64,000 nucleotides of DNA, from positions 78,273 to 142,272 of the forward strand of contig NZ_FOLV01000011.1 in assembly GCF_900112415.1 (NCBI RefSeq). The letters are read 5' to 3'. Below are positions 1 through 8,284 of this stretch, piece by piece. The notes beneath the pieces were generated by a model. It did not search any database. It was not told where the DNA came from and worked only from the letters and a program-made list of their open reading frames with translations. Source of the DNA: Bacillus sp. 491mf. Lineage in GTDB: Bacteria; Bacillota; Bacilli; Bacillales; Bacillaceae_G. The position numbers and the translations under genes are program-made. Position 1 is the stretch's first letter. Every line of letters begins with the position of its first letter.

Positions 1-1448
1 ATCGACTTGATAAAGAAAATAAGCCGATTCCAGGGATTGCAGAATCTCATAAAAAGAGTGATGATGGTAAAAAGTATACATTTAAACTACGTAAAGATGC
101 AAAATGGTCAAATGGCGATCCTGTAACAGCAAAAGACTTTGTATTTGCATGGAAACGTCTGTTAGATCCAAAAACGGCAGCTGAATATGCATTCATTATG
201 TATGATTTAAAAAATGCAAAGGCAATTAACGAAAGTAAATCGCCAGTCGATTCTTTAGGGATAAAAGCAGTAGATGATTATACATTAGAAGTAGAATTAG
301 ATAATCCTGTTCCATATTTCCTTAACTTAACTGCATTTACGTCTTTCTTGCCGTTAAATGAGAAAGTTGTAAAAGAACATGGAGATAAATACGGTTTAGA
401 AGCTGATAAGATGGTGTACAATGGACCATTTAAAATGTCAGAATGGAAGCATGAACAAGGCTGGAAATTAGTGAAGAACGACCAGTACTGGGATAAGGCA
501 ACTGTTAAGTTAGAGGAAATTAACTTCAGTGTTGTAAAAGAACAATCTACTCGTGTGAACTTATATGAAAGCGGCCAACTTGATCGTGTTAGTTTAACAG
601 CTGAATACGTGGATAAATATAAAGCGAATAAAGATGAATTTGGAACAACGTTAGATCCATCAACGTACTTCTTGCGTTTAAACCAAAAGCGTAACGGTCA
701 AGATACAGTGCTTAAGAATAAGAAGGTTCGTCAAGCAATTGCAATGGCATTTGATAAAAAAGCATTAACAAATGTAATCTTAAATAATGGTTCTAAGCCA
801 GTCGATTTTCTTATTCCAGAAAAATTAGCTAATGGCCCAGATGGAAAAGATTTCCGAGAAACATTTAAATCTGCAGGCATCAAAACGGATTTAAAGAAAG
901 CGAAACAAGTTTGGGAAGAAGCGAAAAAAGAATTGGGCAAAGAAGAAGTGACAATTGAGTTTTTAAACTATGATTCAGATAATGCAAAGAAAGTTGGAGA
1001 GTACTTAAAAGAACAGCTTGAGAAAAACTTACCAGGTTTAAAAGTGAATATGAAGCTGCAGCCGTTTAAGCAAAAATTAAAATTAGAAACTGCACAAGAT
1101 TATGATCTGACTTATGCGGGCTGGAACCCAGATTATGCGGATCCAATGACATTCTTAGATATGTTCAAAACAGGAAATCCACAAAATGAAATGAGTTATT
1201 CAAATGCGAAATATGATGAAATTGTTACGAAATCTCAAGGTGAATGGTTAACAGATCAGAAAAAACGTTGGGAAGAAATGAGTAAAGCTGAAAAAATCCT
1301 ACTTGAGGATGAAGCAGCACTCGTACCGATGTACCAAAGCGGAGGATCATTTTTACAACGTCCGACTGTACAAAAAGTATACAAGCATAACGTTGGTAGC
1401 CCACTCAGCTTCAAATGGACATATATCACTGAAAAAGAAAGTAAATAG
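1..1448 (+). CDS. Oligopeptide ABC transporter substrate-binding protein (OppA family), 5'-truncated by window edge
   Basis: This is the C-terminal part of an extracytoplasmic peptide-binding protein (SBP_bac_5 family) that would deliver oligopeptides to an Opp-type ABC importer. The reading frame is open from base 3, and ATG 198 is internal, so the real start lies left of the window. The visible part aligns without gaps to residues from about 95 onward of the complete paralogue at 1745-3448. The two share nearly identical stretches plus scattered substitutions. The downstream flank is also shared (hairpin, then a stretch around a conserved CATATGCAGT). Such OppA paralogues usually occur in tandem arrays in B. 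cereus. Family assignment is certain; peptide specificity is unknown. Confidence 0.93.
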   Translation, partial: RLDKENKPIPGIAESHKKSDDGKKYTFKLRKDAKWSNGDPVTAKDFVFAWKRLLDPKTAAEYAFIMYDLKNAKAINESKSPVDSLGIKAVDDYTLEVELDNPVPYFLNLTAFTSFLPLNEKVVKEHGDKYGLEADKMVYNGPFKMSEWKHEQGWKLVKNDQYWDKATVKLEEINFSVVKEQSTRVNLYESGQLDRVSLTAEYVDKYKANKDEFGTTLDPSTYFLRLNQKRNGQDTVLKNKKVRQAIAMAFDKKALTNVILNNGSKPVDFLIPEKLANGPDGKDFRETFKSAGIKTDLKKAKQVWEEAKKELGKEEVTIEFLNYDSDNAKKVGEYLKEQLEKNLPGLKVNMKLQPFKQKLKLETAQDYDLTYAGWNPDYADPMTFLDMFKTGNPQNEMSYSNAKYDEIVTKSQGEWLTDQKKRWEEMSKAEKILLEDEAALVPMYQSGGSFLQRPTVQKVYKHNVGSPLSFKWTYITEKESK

Positions 1449-1454
1449 TCATTT

Positions 1455-1486
1455 AAAAAGAGGATGCGATAGCGTATTCTCTTTTT
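1455..1486 (+). terminator. Rho-independent terminator of upstream oppA copy
   Basis: Inverted repeat AAAAAGAGGAT/ATTCTCTTTTT a few bases after the stop codon, ending in a T run. Nearly the same hairpin follows the second oppA copy. Confidence 0.8.
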
Positions 1487-1744
1487 ACTGTGCACATTTT
1501 GACAAGCGATGAATACATATGCAGTTACATGAAATCGAAGTTTCACTTTATTTTATAGAATAATTATAAAAATTGATGTATTAAAATAATTTTTATAATT
1601 TTTTTAATAATAACACTTTACAAAAAATAAAAAATTTGTAGAATATTAATTAATAGGAATTTTCTGATAACTATATAGAAACATAAAGTTATTAGAAAAA
1701 TTATCATAGTTAATAGCGTACATATAAATTAGGGAGGGTACAAA

Positions 1745-3448
1745 ATGAAAAAGATGAAAAAAATCACAGCTGTAGTAGCACCAGTGTTAGCGATGAGCGT
1801 GGCTTTAACAGCATGTTCTGGGGCTGGGGACAAAAAAGCAAGTACAGAGCCGAAAAGTGGAGACAACAAAACTGAAGCTAAGTTAGCAGCAAAACAAGTG
1901 TTAAACTTAGTAGAAGCAAATGAAATTCCTTCAATGGATGTTTCAAAATCAACCGATACAGTTTCTTCCCTTATTTTGGGGAATACGATGGAAGGGTTAT
2001 ATCGTCTTGATAAAGATAATAAGCCGATTCCAGGGATCGCAGAATCTCATAAAAAGAGCGATGATGGTAAAAAGTATACATTTAAACTACGTAAAGATGC
2101 AAAATGGTCAAATGGAGACCCTGTAACAGCAAAAGATTTCGTTTTTGCATGGCAACGTCTTCTAGATCCGAAAACAGCAGCTGAATATGCATTTATTGCA
2201 TACGATATAAAAAATGCAAAAGCGATTAACGAAGGGAAATCACCAGTTGATTCTTTAGGTGCAAAAGCGGTAGATGATTATACATTAGAAGTAGAATTAG
2301 ATAATCCGGTTCCATATTTCCTAGGCTTAACAGCATTTACATCTTTCTTACCGCTAAATGAAAAAGTTGTAAAAGAACATGGAGATAAATACGGTTTAGA
2401 AGCTGATAAGATGGTGTATAATGGACCATTTAAAATGTCAGAATGGAAGCATGAACAAGGCTGGAAAGTAGTGAAAAACGATCAGTACTGGGATAAATCC
2501 ACAGTTAAGTTAGATGAAATCAATTGGAGTGTTGTAAAAGAACAATCTACACGTGTGAACTTATATGAAAGTGGACAACTTGATCGCGTTGGTTTAACAG
2601 CTGAATACGTTGATAAATATAAGGCAAATAAAGATGAATTTGGCACGCTGTTAGAACCGTCAACGTTCTTCTTACGTTTAAACCAAAAACGTAATGGCCA
2701 AGATACAGTATTTAAGAATAAGAAAGTTCGCCAAGCAATTGCGATGGCATTTGATAAAAAAGCATTAACAAATGTCATATTAAATGATGGTTCTAAACCA
2801 GTAGATGCCCTTATTCCAGAAAAGTTTGCTGCTGGTCCGGATGGGAAAGATTACCGTGAAACATTTAAATCTACAGGCATCAAAACGGATGTAAAGAAAG
2901 CGAAACAAGTTTGGGAAGATGCGAAAAAAGAATTGGGTAAAGAAGAAGTAACAGTTGAGTTCTTAAACTATGATACGGATAGTGCAAAGAAAATTGGTGA
3001 GTACTTAAAAGAACAGCTTGAGAAAAACTTACCAGGTTTAAAAGTGAATATGAAACTTCAGCCGTTCAAGCAAAAATTAAAATTAGAAACAGCGCAAGAT
3101 TATGATTTCTCTTACGCAGGATGGAACCCAGATTATGCGGATCCAATGACATTCTTAGATATGTTCCAAACAGGAAATCCTCAAAATGAAATGGGCTATT
3201 CAAACGCAAAATATGATGAAATTATTAAGAAATCTCAGGGTGAATTGCTAACAGATCCGAAAAAACGTTGGGAAGAAATGAGTAAAGCTGAAAAAATCTT
3301 ACTTGATGATGAAGCAGCACTCGTACCGATGTTCCAAAGTGGAAAATCATTTTTACAACGTCCTACTGTACACAACATTTATAAGCACAATGTTGGTTCT
3401 CAATACAGCTACAAATGGGCATATATCACTGAAAAAGAAGGTAAATAA
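1745..3448 (+). CDS. Oligopeptide ABC transporter substrate-binding lipoprotein (OppA family)
   Basis: Complete 567-residue lipoprotein that binds peptides outside the membrane for an Opp-type ABC importer. The N-terminus has a basic start, a hydrophobic core and the lipobox LTAC, so Cys24 should be acylated and tether the protein. The rest is a typical SBP_bac_5 fold, with the usual family length of about 550 residues. The start ATG follows a strong GGGAGGG ribosome site. A roughly 260-bp AT-rich leader separates it from the previous copy. No permease or ATPase gene is visible, so this is probably an orphan binding protein that feeds a transporter encoded elsewhere (inference). Near-identity with the preceding copy points to recent tandem duplication or gene conversion. 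Confidence 0.95.
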   Translation: MKKMKKITAVVAPVLAMSVALTACSGAGDKKASTEPKSGDNKTEAKLAAKQVLNLVEANEIPSMDVSKSTDTVSSLILGNTMEGLYRLDKDNKPIPGIAESHKKSDDGKKYTFKLRKDAKWSNGDPVTAKDFVFAWQRLLDPKTAAEYAFIAYDIKNAKAINEGKSPVDSLGAKAVDDYTLEVELDNPVPYFLGLTAFTSFLPLNEKVVKEHGDKYGLEADKMVYNGPFKMSEWKHEQGWKVVKNDQYWDKSTVKLDEINWSVVKEQSTRVNLYESGQLDRVGLTAEYVDKYKANKDEFGTLLEPSTFFLRLNQKRNGQDTVFKNKKVRQAIAMAFDKKALTNVILNDGSKPVDALIPEKFAAGPDGKDYRETFKSTGIKTDVKKAKQVWEDAKKELGKEEVTVEFLNYDTDSAKKIGEYLKEQLEKNLPGLKVNMKLQPFKQKLKLETAQDYDFSYAGWNPDYADPMTFLDMFQTGNPQNEMGYSNAKYDEIIKKSQGELLTDPKKRWEEMSKAEKILLDDEAALVPMFQSGKSFLQRPTVHNIYKHNVGSQYSYKWAYITEKEGK

Positions 3449-3455
3449 TGGTTCG

Positions 3456-3485
3456 AAAAGAGGATGCGATATCGTATCCTCTTTT
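3456..3485 (+). terminator. Rho-independent terminator after second oppA
   Basis: Almost perfect palindrome AAAAGAGGAT...ATCCTCTTTT just after the oppA stop, paralogous to the hairpin at 1455-1486. Confidence 0.85.
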
Positions 3486-3603
3486 CTCTGTGCACATTTT
3501 GAAGCTCGATGAATACATATGCAGTACTACAATAAAACGAAACTCTCATCAATATGATATTTGTTTCATTCCATCGCTAAGTATGAGATAGAAGGAGATA
3601 CTT

Positions 3604-4323
3604 ATGAAACAATATTCTTATTTAGATTTCCTTGCAGCATTTGGTATTGGTAGTGCACATCCAGGAGGGTTTACATTAACAAAGCAGATATTAACACAAC
3701 TTTCACTAGGACCATATACAAAGTTATTGGAAATTGGATGCGGAACGGGCAGGACAGCATCTTATATTGTGAAACAATATGGATCGGTTGTAAGTGCAGT
3801 TGAAATGAATGAAACAATGATTGAAAAAGCAAAAAAGAGATGGAATAAAGATGGAGTCAATATTGAGCTCATAAAGGGGAGTGCAGAGACACTACCTTTT
3901 CGTGATGAAGTGTTTCATATTGTGTTAGGAGAATCTGTTCTTGCTTTTACGAATAAAAGGAAAACGATCGATGAATGTTATCGTGTCTTACAACGCGGCG
4001 GGGTCCTACTTGTTATTGAATTGGTAGCTGAGCAACATCTATCAATACATGAGGAAGCGCAGATTATGACTTTATATGGAATGGAACAACTATTAACAGA
4101 GCACGAATGGATTGCACTCTTCCAAGAAGCACAATTTACTACAGTGCGTGTGGTAGGAGGCGGAACGATTGCCGAAACGATATCTTCACACGTAGAACAA
4201 CTAGAGATGGATATATCGGATTTTATTTCACAAGATTTGTATAATGCCTGGAGTGCGCATGAACATATTATACAGCAATATAAGCATAGATTAGGGCACC
4301 GAATTTTTATGTGTCAAAAATGA
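3604..4323 (+). CDS. Class I SAM-dependent methyltransferase
   Basis: A 239-residue soluble Rossmann-fold methyltransferase. The SAM-binding motif I, LLEIGCGTGR, lies at residues 41-50. It is followed by the acidic end of strand 2 (VSAVEMNE), a motif resembling GSAETLPF and the post-III segment YRVLQRGGVLLVIE. This layout is that of the Methyltransf_11/UbiE-like group, which methylates small molecules. The substrate cannot be read from sequence. Start ATG 3604 has AGAAGGAG at a good distance. The gene stands alone, between the oppA terminator and a convergent gene. Confidence 0.88.
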   Translation: MKQYSYLDFLAAFGIGSAHPGGFTLTKQILTQLSLGPYTKLLEIGCGTGRTASYIVKQYGSVVSAVEMNETMIEKAKKRWNKDGVNIELIKGSAETLPFRDEVFHIVLGESVLAFTNKRKTIDECYRVLQRGGVLLVIELVAEQHLSIHEEAQIMTLYGMEQLLTEHEWIALFQEAQFTTVRVVGGGTIAETISSHVEQLEMDISDFISQDLYNAWSAHEHIIQQYKHRLGHRIFMCQK

Positions 4324-4351
4324 AAAAGCCAACGACATGTTGGCCTTTCTT
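4324..4351. terminator. Convergent terminator between methyltransferase and Gly/Cys-rich gene
   Basis: Stem AAGCCAAC/GTTGGCCTT with loop ACAT-like and flanking A and T runs on the two sides, between two convergent stop codons. It can serve both strands. Confidence 0.65.
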
Positions 4352-4743
4352 TATATAAAAAATAAAGCGGCTAATGCAATACCGAAAATGAATCCAAAAC
4401 CAAGTTCAACGGCTCCAAATCCACCAAATCCTCCAAATCCTCCACCAAATCCACATCTACAGTCATCAAATCCACATCTACCGCATCTACGAGATCTACC
4501 AGATCTACAGTCATCAAATCCACAATGGTTACAATTACCTAAACCACCGCAGAAATCACAGCCGAAGCTACCGCCAAAGCCAAACCCGTGGTCAAATCGC
4601 TTACGATGAACGGGTTCAATCCAAACTGATTCATCCGTTATATCAACAATTCTTCCAATATGGATCCTGCCTTTATGGTCTTCAATACGTACGACTCGCC
4701 CATAATAACGCCGACATGTATCGAAATGTTTATGAGAACTCAT
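4351..4743 (-). CDS. Small Gly/Cys/Phe-rich protein of unknown function, possible spore-surface protein
   Basis: A 130-residue protein in two parts. Residues 1-50 are an ordinary globular-looking segment with an SH3/Sm-like feel (YYGRVVRIEDHKGRIHIGRI, then DESVWIEPVHR). Residues 50-110 are a low-complexity array of Phe-Gly, Cys-Gly and Asp-Asp-Cys units with regularly spaced cysteine pairs. A hydrophobic C-terminal tail (about residues 112-130) could be a membrane anchor. Cys/Gly-rich proteins of this kind in Bacillus are often spore coat or exosporium components that cross-link by disulfides; that role is inference here. No named family is recognised. The start has GGGGCAAAAT-type spacing and is the only reasonable ATG. 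Confidence 0.7.
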   Translation of the reverse strand: MSSHKHFDTCRRYYGRVVRIEDHKGRIHIGRIVDITDESVWIEPVHRKRFDHGFGFGGSFGCDFCGGLGNCNHCGFDDCRSGRSRRCGRCGFDDCRCGFGGGFGGFGGFGAVELGFGFIFGIALAALFFI

Positions 4744-4918
4744 ATAATTTTGCCCCTTTCTCTTTCCAGTATTACGATATGATAAAAGGACAAGAGCGGC
4801 TTGTACGTTTGTCTAATCCTTCATAATTACGATGAAAACGGGAATGATAGGAAATGAGTGTTTTCTAGAAATGAAAAATCCGATTTCCTGTTAGATGAAA
4901 TAAAAAGGAGAGATAAAA

Positions 4919-5254
4919 ATGAATCGGTCAGATACGTTCCAAACGTATGAAATGTCATGGGAGGAATTGATAGACGCACTGCGAAAAGAAATGACGCGTC
5001 AAGTTGGATCCGATATTATTGATAGTATTGTTTGTGATTTAAAAGATGGGTTTGAAGTGTATACGTATATACAGGGAGATCTTGCGTTTGAGTATAAAGA
5101 AGCGCTTGAACGAAAATACGGAACAGATAGCAAAATTCCTAACCTACTAACCATCTTATTATTATCAACTATATATGATACGAAAGAAAGTAATATTCGC
5201 CTTCATGCAGACCGAAAAGAAAATCCGGTTGTAGAAGTATATGTGAAACAATGA
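4919..5254 (+). CDS. Hypothetical protein, 111 aa
   Basis: A small soluble acidic/mixed protein with a strong AAAAGGAGAG ribosome site, and terminated by a hairpin that contains its stop codon, so it is a real gene. No signal peptide, membrane helix or recognised motif is seen. The N-terminal helix is amphipathic (SWEELIDALRKEMTRQ), and the rest alternates predicted strands and helices (DLKDGFEVYTYIQGD). It is divergent from the Gly/Cys-rich gene, with about 175 bp of shared promoter region. I do not recognise a family. Confidence 0.7.
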   Translation: MNRSDTFQTYEMSWEELIDALRKEMTRQVGSDIIDSIVCDLKDGFEVYTYIQGDLAFEYKEALERKYGTDSKIPNLLTILLLSTIYDTKESNIRLHADRKENPVVEVYVKQ

Positions 5255-5285
5255 GAGTGCTTATCGATGGCACTCTCATTTTTGT
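5252..5285 (+). terminator. Rho-independent terminator
   Basis: TGAGAGTGC/GCACTCTCA stem followed by TTTTT. The first stem bases are the stop codon of the preceding gene. Confidence 0.85.
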
Positions 5286-5324
5286 TATAATGAAAAGAAA
5301 GAAAATCGAGAAAAAGGTGAGAGG

Positions 5325-5663
5325 ATGAAACGGGTACGACTGAGTGAGCTCGGAATGAAAATTGGAAAATATAATGTTGGTAAATGGAATGCAATTACTG
5401 ATGTGACAGGTGTTTTAGTTGGTCACGTTACTTTGAAAGAAGATATGCATATTCGTACTGGTGTTACAGCGATTTTACCGCACGATGGAAATTTATTTCA
5501 AGAAAAAGTATTTGCTAGTTCATATGTTATAAATGGCTTTGGGAAAACAATTGGAGGTGCTTTTTATATGCATAAATTCTCTGAATCAGAAAAATTAGCT
5601 GCTGTTCAGCGTTATGTAGATGGTGCTTCTTTCGGAAATGCGATAAAGTTTAAAGTAATTTAG
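5325..5663 (+). pseudogene. P1-family peptidase (DmpA-like) N-terminal fragment joined to IS3-type transposase remnant
   Basis: Residues 1-78 match the N-terminus of P1/DmpA aminopeptidases (KYNVGKWNAITDVTGVLVGHV, RTGVTAILPH, GNLFQEK, GFGKT). These are normally about 330 residues long with an autocatalytic Ser near residue 240. Here the family match stops after GFGKTIGG. The frame then runs into MHKFSESEKLAAVQRYVDG (from base 5568), the start of an IS3/IS150-type OrfA helix-turn-helix protein, which itself decays after about 20 residues. The catalytic part of the peptidase is gone. The clean ribosome site (AAAAAGGTGAGAGG) may still drive a 112-residue chimera, but function is very unlikely. 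Confidence 0.75.
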
Positions 5664-6035
5664 TTATGTAAATTAAATTGAATTATAGAGCAGATCTTTA
5701 GTTATTACTATTACATATAAACTCCAAAGCATAAATGTCAGTTTTTTCATTAATATATAGAAACGAATATAAAATTAAATTGGAAAGTAACATATTGTAT
5801 ATAGCATAGGAACTTGAAGTGTACGTCAATGCGAAGTGGTAGAAATATAGGATGAGAAAGAAAATTATGATGGAATTTAGAAGAGAATAAAAAGATTATA
5901 TGCAGTATTTTTAAAATATAGTTTACATAATAATATTATATTTCTATTCGTTTTTCGAAATACAAGTCATATCTTGTATTTCTTTTCATAAGTTTAAACA
6001 TAGGAATTTGTCTACAAAGGTGGCGAAGCTTCAAC
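5664..6035. other. AT-rich intergenic region with one hairpin
   Basis: No coding frame is seen. The rest of the IS3-type element that broke the peptidase gene is not recognisable here. A perfect 10-bp stem GAAATACAAG/CTTGTATTTC followed by TTTT sits at 5957-5986. It looks like a terminator that would insulate the following VWA gene. Confidence 0.5.
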
Positions 6036-8132
6036 ATGTATACTCGAATTATAGCCACATCTATTCTGTTTCTACTACTTATTTGTATGGCCCCTTTTTC
6101 TAGTTTAGCGAAAGGAGAAGAGGGGAGGCAGCGTGTCGTTTCACTTGTGTATGATGATTCTGGAAGTATGCGTAATAACGATCGGTGGAAATACGCTAAT
6201 TATGCACTGCAAAGCTTGATTGCCATGTTAGATGAAAAGGATACGTTTTCTTATGTACCAATGAGTCATCCAGCAGGGGAGAAATCAGTTTCTTTGGAGA
6301 ATAGTAAGCGACAGGGTGAGATTGAGAAAATTCAAACATGGAATGAGCAAGCGAATACACCTTTTCAATCGGTAGAAACCGCAATTCAAGCGATTAAGAG
6401 GGAAGCACAGGTGAATGCCAATCGTGAATTCTGGTTTATTATTCTAACTGATGGTGCTTTTAATGAGTTAGAAAAGCAAGATGAAGGTGAGAAAAAACGA
6501 ATTTCAGAAACGTTAAGTAAGTTTAAAAAAGAAATGGAAGCAAAAAAAGTTTCTTTACATGCGGTATTAATTACGATGGAAGAGAATTTAGGAGCGCAAG
6601 AGCAAATACAAATGAACATCTTTAAAGAAATTTGGAAACAACAAATAAATGGAGTCGTACTACCAACAAGCGGAGAAGATGGTGTTATTCACAGTGTGAA
6701 CCAAGCGGCTGCATTCATCGCAAATCGTGATCCATTTTCATCAGTAGAGGAAGCCGTGAAAACAAATATTGTAGGAAATAAAATTGAAATCTCAACACCA
6801 TTTCCATTAAAACGAATTACGCTCGTTAATCAATTTTCTCAGAACGTACCGTATCGTATTCAAAATATAAAAGGACCACTCCATTTACAATCAAAATTTT
6901 CGATTCAAGCACCGGCAGGAATGGGATTATATGGTGGTATTACACACATTATGTCTAAAAATAATGCTGTAATAGAACCTGGTGCATATATAGTAGATAT
7001 TGATCAAGTAGTTTCAAAGGAAAATATGAAAGTGCTTGTCGAACCAGCACTAGATTATACGATTTCCGCCTATGAAAAAGAACAGAAAAAAACAACAGAA
7101 CAATTTTATGAAGGGCAAACAGCAATTATAGAAGCAAAACCAAGCAATGTTCCAGTAGATCCTTCATATTTTACCGCACAAATAGAAATAAACGGCCAAA
7201 TGTACGAGATGAAGTGGAATGGTGAAAAGAAAGCCTTTTACTATGAAACAAAGGTAGAAAAAGAATCGATACGTGGAAATGTGCACTTGAATATAAAAGG
7301 ATTTTATCGCCAAACAAAAGAATTTTATATTCAATCTGTTTCAATACCAAAACTATCATTACAAGTTATAACAACAAATTATACGGAAAAAGTAACGAAT
7401 TTAAAACATAGCGCACCATTCATCATACAGCCGCTATTAAATGATAAAGCGATGTCAGAAGCGGAAGTAAAGGAATTAATGAAAACAGCTACTGTTACAT
7501 TTCATAAATCTATCAACTATGAGATAAAGCAACATAAAAATCAACTGTACGTCTATCCTCGTCCTTATTACTCCAACACATTTAATTTCACAGAAACTGG
7601 CACCGTTGAGGCTACCATCACATTACAAGATTCACAATTACAAAAAGTAAGCAAACAATTTTCGTTTTCTATTCGTGATGTCCCTTTTTTCGAGCGTTAT
7701 GCAATTATTTTTCAGTTCGTTCTACCGTTTAGTATCATCTTACTTATCGTTGTAATTCTTATAATTGGATGGGTAGTTCGTCCGCGTTTTCATAGAAAGG
7801 CGCTTATATATTATGAATGGGACCAATCAATTGCAGAAGATTGGTTATATAAATCTGAACCAGAACCGTTGCGAACCAAATGGTGGAATCATTATTTTGG
7901 CATTCCATTTCGAGCAGAACGAAAAACGGTACAGTCCGTTACATTTGTAGCAAAGAAAGCTTCAAAATCTATATTTGTGACGAAAGATTCTCAAGTACAA
8001 GGTATGGTAATTGATGGTATGTTTATAACAGACGAAGAAGCAGGGCGTGAGCATAAAACGTTATATCCGAACGAAATGGTTGTCATTGATCGTGGGTATG
8101 GAAAAGAGTTATATAAGTATGAATGTGAATAA
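6036..8132 (+). CDS. VWA-domain membrane protein, partner of the tubulin-like protein
   Basis: A 698-residue protein with an N-terminal signal segment (residues 1-25), a von Willebrand A domain with an intact MIDAS site (D40-x-S42-x-S44; later LTDGAFNE supplies the metal-site Asp), and a long beta-rich ectodomain. One strong transmembrane helix lies at about 555-579, followed by a roughly 115-residue cytoplasmic tail. The VWA domain should bind a ligand or partner through a divalent metal outside the membrane, while the tail faces the cytosol. The downstream gene encodes a divergent tubulin/FtsZ-like protein. This pairing of VWA with a second FtsZ-like family has been predicted to form a membrane-remodelling system (established genome-context prediction); the role in this organism is inferred. 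The stop codon lies in the target repeat of an inserted bcr1 element. Confidence 0.88.
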   Translation: MYTRIIATSILFLLLICMAPFSSLAKGEEGRQRVVSLVYDDSGSMRNNDRWKYANYALQSLIAMLDEKDTFSYVPMSHPAGEKSVSLENSKRQGEIEKIQTWNEQANTPFQSVETAIQAIKREAQVNANREFWFIILTDGAFNELEKQDEGEKKRISETLSKFKKEMEAKKVSLHAVLITMEENLGAQEQIQMNIFKEIWKQQINGVVLPTSGEDGVIHSVNQAAAFIANRDPFSSVEEAVKTNIVGNKIEISTPFPLKRITLVNQFSQNVPYRIQNIKGPLHLQSKFSIQAPAGMGLYGGITHIMSKNNAVIEPGAYIVDIDQVVSKENMKVLVEPALDYTISAYEKEQKKTTEQFYEGQTAIIEAKPSNVPVDPSYFTAQIEINGQMYEMKWNGEKKAFYYETKVEKESIRGNVHLNIKGFYRQTKEFYIQSVSIPKLSLQVITTNYTEKVTNLKHSAPFIIQPLLNDKAMSEAEVKELMKTATVTFHKSINYEIKQHKNQLYVYPRPYYSNTFNFTETGTVEATITLQDSQLQKVSKQFSFSIRDVPFFERYAIIFQFVLPFSIILLIVVILIIGWVVRPRFHRKALIYYEWDQSIAEDWLYKSEPEPLRTKWWNHYFGIPFRAERKTVQSVTFVAKKASKSIFVTKDSQVQGMVIDGMFITDEEAGREHKTLYPNEMVVIDRGYGKELYKYECE

Positions 8133-8268
8133 AGTGAAACTTCCATGAGTGGCGGATTCTTCATCCCACTCATGGAAAGCTCTCACCAATCGGGCTTTTA
8201 TGGGCAGTTATCTCCACCTATCTTCTTTGGTCTCTTGGGGTCTTGCTGCTCACGAATAGCGGGATAAA
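8129..8268. repeat. bcr1-type dispersed repeat inside the VWA/tubulin-like operon
   Basis: 140-bp element flanked by ATAAA at 8129-8133 and 8264-8268. It has the family hallmarks: AAAGTGAAACTTCC, an inner palindrome around the CATGAGTGG/CCACTCATGG motif, CCAATCGGGCTTTTA, GGGCAG and GCGGGATAAA. It is slightly shorter than the 155-157-bp copies elsewhere. It lies between the VWA stop and the ribosome site of the tubulin-like gene, so it is probably co-transcribed. Confidence 0.85.
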
Positions 8269-8284
8269 TAGGAAGGTGATTCAC

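Noticed and set aside
1516-1532. PlcR-box-like CATATGCAGTTACAT after the first oppA and its relative near 3516
   Set aside because: The second half does not fit TATGNAnnnnTNCATA, and the sequence lies beyond terminators as part of the duplicated oppA flank.
4337-4609. 90-codon Pro/Asn-rich frame on the plus strand
   Set aside because: Antisense shadow of the Gly/Cys-rich gene; composition is explained by the repeats of that gene.
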